Positions 12,103 through 12,111 of a stretch of DNA of 12,111 nucleotides are shown here, piece by piece (the first letter of the stretch is position 1; the number at the start of each line of letters is the position of its first letter). Source of the stretch: a bacterium (GTDB lineage Bacteria; Patescibacteriota; Minisyncoccia; Phycocordibacterales; UBA6065). The notes under the pieces were generated by a model, which made no database searches, was not told the origin of the DNA, and was given only the letters and a program-made list of their open reading frames with translations. A program made the translations under genes and the position numbers. The stretch is from the NCBI GenBank assembly GCA_030648825.1, contig JAUSGU010000067.1:1-12111 (forward strand). The letters run 5' to 3'.

Positions 12103-12111
12103 ATTTTTCGT

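Overview
The window looks like chromosomal DNA of a small-genome bacterium of the Candidate Phyla Radiation (Patescibacteria, Parcubacteria-like). This rests on gene style: a LysM/M23 peptidase with a GYNGID zinc motif, a NYN-domain protein next to a proline-rich single-span membrane protein, a DksA-like C4-type finger with a histidine, an ORF6N protein, very short or absent 5' leaders, and only two tRNAs, scattered singly. TAA, TAG and TGA all act as stops. No rRNA, CRISPR array or complete insertion sequence was seen.

Layout. 1-960 (minus) is the N-terminal 320 codons of a UvrD/PcrA helicase that leaves the window on the left. Facing away from it is a secreted LysM + M23 peptidase (1177-2202). 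2203-3108 is a loose region with a small membrane ORF (2308-2523), a decayed-looking stretch, and an ORF6N-domain gene cut short at 97 codons. A minus-strand housekeeping block follows: comM/yifB-like Mg-chelatase AAA+ protein (3109-4668), DksA/TraR-type protein (4763-5146), a 415-aa membrane protein (5210-6457) coupled to a NYN-domain protein (6467-7024), and rpsO (7125-7391). On the plus strand there is an orphan 148-aa gene with a textbook promoter, Shine-Dalgarno and terminator (7491-7937), then exonuclease III (8084-8908). On the minus strand is the CCA-adding enzyme (9420-10913). The right end holds tRNA-Arg(TCG), a HTH protein with possible LAGLIDADG ancestry (11141-11809), tRNA-Gly(GCC), and a DnaA-box-containing intergenic region.

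The most interesting part is the roughly 510-bp gap between exonuclease III and the CCA-adding enzyme. It has no convincing protein gene but contains a good promoter (8971-8998), about 280 nt of nested hairpins including a UUCG tetraloop, a long-range 8-bp helix and a possible pseudoknot, and a rho-independent terminator (9246-9286). I read this as an independently transcribed structured non-coding RNA that I cannot assign to tmRNA, RNase P RNA, SRP RNA or 6S RNA. Directly beside it is a separate 113-bp element (9299-9411) with 21-nt terminal arms that pair completely and enclose two more hairpins, giving a three-way junction or a MITE-like repeat. A 14-bp near-identical direct repeat brackets the whole gap.

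Functional links: tRNA-Arg has no encoded CCA tail and lies just upstream of the cca gene on the opposite strand, while tRNA-Gly does encode CCA. UvrD and exonuclease III are DNA-repair functions; ComM/YifB is connected to recombination during natural transformation. Several genes have a -10 box only about 6-8 nt before the start codon, so leaderless transcripts are likely common here.
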